From Edolisoma coerulescens (lineage: Eukaryota > Chordata > Aves > Passeriformes > Campephagidae), in assembly GCA_013397115.1 (NCBI GenBank), contig VWZW01000522.1, positions 1,400,091-1,464,090 of the forward strand: a stretch of DNA of 64,000 nt, in the 5' to 3' direction. Position numbers and translations under genes: made by a program. Below the pieces are notes generated by a model, which saw nothing but the letters and a program-made list of their open reading frames with translations, was not told where the DNA came from and ran no database searches. Below are positions 61,721 to 64,000 of this stretch, piece by piece. Within the stretch, counting starts at the first letter, position 1, and each line of letters begins with the position of its first letter.

Positions 61721-62009
61721 TTTCGTTCTTTTTGTTTTGCTTTTCCAGCCTTAAATATATGATAAACTACACTAAGTCACGCAGTGGTTAAAGCTAAATC
61801 AGCTATTCATTCGATCACCCTCACTCACATCCTACTCTGTTCTGCCCAGAAAATCTTAGCTGTGCCCCCTTAAACCTTAACTACCCAACCCACCAGCTCA
61901 AGCTCAATGAATTTTTATAATTGTATTTTATGTACTTCTAGAACTAGATACAGCAGCCACTCAAACTCTTTTGGTGAAAACCATCTTCTCTATTTTAATG
62001 TGTATTTAA

Positions 62010-62300
62010 ATATATTTATATAAACATAAAGGAGATGTTTAAAAACAGTGTAATGGCACAGCGTGCTATAATCTGAGTGTTTCTTTTGGTCTCCTTCTGC
62101 CAGTTAATAAACAGCATGTAAAGTCAACTGCATAACCAATGCTCTAATTCAGAACATATCAAAAGGTTTGCGTGGGTGAGGTAAATTGGGCTGATAGTGA
62201 GTCAGGAGCTGGCTGGATCCCTCATTTGTTCATTCAGAGCATTTTTTATGTAGAACTAATTTTCAAGTAGTAGAATTTTTGCAAAGAAAATGAAATCCTT
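62010..62300. promoter_or_regulatory. Candidate conserved non-coding element with forkhead-type site
   Basis: Repeat-free block with GTTAATAAACAGC, containing a forkhead ATAAACA at 62107-62113 and an overlapping GTTAAT homeobox core. It also has ACCAATGCTCTAATTC and TGGCACAGCGTGCTATAATC. Non-coding; the assignment rests on texture only. Confidence 0.3.
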
Positions 62301-64000
62301 AAGGGGGCAATTTAGCTGGAGTCCTCTGAAACACAGTTCAACATGGATTGCCTTTTCACAGCTGTTTTGTGTGGAAAAGGATCTTAGGTTTTCATTCCCT
62401 CAACACCTGCTTACTCTTTTCTGAAAGTGTATTACAGTGCACCCAGTGAACGAGCTGTTAGGAGTTAGTGGAGAAAGGGGTTAAATCATGATATGGGATA
62501 TACTTCTTTGTTACTTGAAACTTGCTTTGCCTCCTACTCCCAGTGTCAGTGCCAAAAATTTTGGTTTGGGGCTTTCAGTGGTTGAAGTGTCCAAAAATGG
62601 GATTAAAAACAACTACATCCATCCTCCCTGCAGCCCCTTGTGTGTAATGCTTGCTGTATTACTGGGGCAGGGTGTAGAGAAATCAGGAATTCAGGAGCTG
62701 ATCTTCCAGTCCACACATATATACACAGACATGCACATTTATGTCTGGTTCCACTGTCCCTGCCCAGGCAATGGCAAACAGCATAGAGCCTGTTCTTTGG
62801 TTTCAGAACATAATAATATCTTCTTCCTGGCCACAATGCTATTCATCACAGCCTTTTGCCAAATAACAGCCCTAAGTGGCCTGGAGGTCTTTCTGTGGAC
62901 ACTGTTCCAGATTCAGTCTCCCAAAGAATATTTTGAAACATTCCAGTCCTAGAATATTTTCAGTCTCACTCAGAAAATCTCTCACTAACTAAATTCATCT
63001 CTTGGATCTTTGTTCTCTAAGAACCTGAGTCCCTTCTGTCTCAGTAGAAGTCTCGACAGAAAGGAGTTTTAGCTTCTTGCTTGCATCTCAAGTGCATGAT
63101 TTAAAAGGTTGGCTACACAAAGCAGGAACAATTGGAAGCTTTTTTCTGTATATGATCATAGGGATGGGAGAACATATTCGGAATAATTGTATCAGAAGGG
63201 AACCTTTTTAATTATGTTCCTTCCACCCTAACACATAAGCAAATAAAGTAGGACCACTGCAAAAGCATTGATTTAGCCTGACAGTTGGGCAAGTACAGAA
63301 GTGTTTATCATGGTGACATTACCAAGGCAGCCATTGCTAGAACATAGCTTGAAATAGCTGAAGAAAAAAATGTAGCTCTTATTTCAATTGGGACAATTTG
63401 CAAATACCCAAATCTTCTATTGTTTGAAGGGTTTATTTTGTGACACAGAACCTATAGTTACTGCACCCCGAAAGTTCTTTTTCATGATTAGCTGAAGCAC
63501 AGACAAATCATGAAAAGACAATTGTACACTTTCTTGTGTTGCTTTATGGGCTTTAAGTGCCTACAAAAAAGGATTCCTTATGCTTTAATTTCTCTTTATT
63601 TTTTTGACTGTAAAGACCCATGGGGTAAATGCCAGTCCCACAATCCTGCAGTTATATGGTTACTGTCAGCCTGCTCAAATGATGCTTCCTGTTCATTAGG
63701 CGTCCTTTCATCTGACAACAATGTACTGGCTTTGCTGCAATTCTTAGTCAACGCCCATCTCTTCAATAGCCTGTGAATAGTATTAAATAGTGTTTATGCT
63801 AGCTATTGTTGCCTTTTGTGTGGTTTGTCTAATTCACAGAGAAAAGTCTGCTTTTGTGGTCTAAGGCTGGCTACGTCATGGCACGCCATGTGCCTTCTGA
63901 TGGGATCCATTCCTGCTGAGTGATAACATTACAGGTCTGAACTCCTTTGCAATACAATCCAGCATTCTTAACACAGTCAATACACTCACAGGCAATCTAG
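62300..64000. other. Intergenic to window end, nothing firm recognised
   Basis: A 154-codon open frame (62488-62952, +) is the longest not explained by ABCC4, but it has no recognisable domain or clear exon structure. The expected neighbour SOX21, a single-exon HMG-box gene in vertebrates, is not in the window: no HMG box is visible in any frame. Confidence 0.5.

Noticed and set aside
62488..62952. 154-codon open frame, longest unexplained frame on +
   Set aside because: No recognisable domain, no codon-use signal by eye, and no exon or promoter context; taken as chance.
1..64000. CRISPR arrays, prokaryotic operons, phage or insertion sequences
   Set aside because: Base composition, introns, vertebrate ABCC4 exons and CR1/MIR-like repeats show vertebrate nuclear DNA; no regularly spaced repeat-spacer structure is present.
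16128..64000. SOX21 coding exon
   Set aside because: No HMG-box reading frame is present on either strand; if synteny holds it lies beyond the right edge.

Overview
This is vertebrate, most likely avian, nuclear DNA: intron-rich, with no prokaryotic-style gene packing. Short degenerate interspersed repeats are scattered through it. The two clearest are CR1-type LINE fragments, the dominant retroelement of birds and other sauropsids. One keeps the end of the reverse-transcriptase ORF on the + strand (26791-27736). The other is a 3' tail on the - strand (36437-36550).

The only protein-coding gene I can support is the 3' end of ABCC4 (MRP4, an ABC-family efflux transporter) on the + strand. Two phase-0 exons are present: 10977-11111 (45 codons) and the terminal exon 16020-16127 (35 codons plus stop). 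Joined, they give the 80-residue C-terminus, ending in the ETAL PDZ-binding motif. Bases 1-10976 read as the upstream intron and 11112-16019 as the last intron. The 3' UTR starts at 16128; candidate poly(A) signals lie at 16909, 18303, 19462 and 20398. The introns carry MIR-like SINE remnants, three tandem duplications of about 30 bp, and a 52-bp dispersed duplicate pair.

From about 20.4 kb to the end I find no credible coding gene. In vertebrates the 3' end of ABCC4 faces SOX21 across a gene-poor interval known for conserved non-coding elements, so this is probably the ABCC4-SOX21 intergenic region, with SOX21 itself beyond the right edge. It includes a GC-rich patch at 25.1-25.9 kb with an inverted repeat, the CR1 fragments, simple repeats, and a GC-rich patch at 44.3-45.7 kb holding a heptamer minisatellite. 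Several AT-rich, repeat-poor blocks (about 28.4, 45.8-47.4, 49.5-49.9, 53.0, 57.6-58.3, 59.8-60.1, 61.6 and 62.1 kb) carry homeodomain, POU octamer, OTX-type and SOX-type motifs. These are the best candidates for cis-regulatory DNA, but the assignment is inference that needs alignment to other species.
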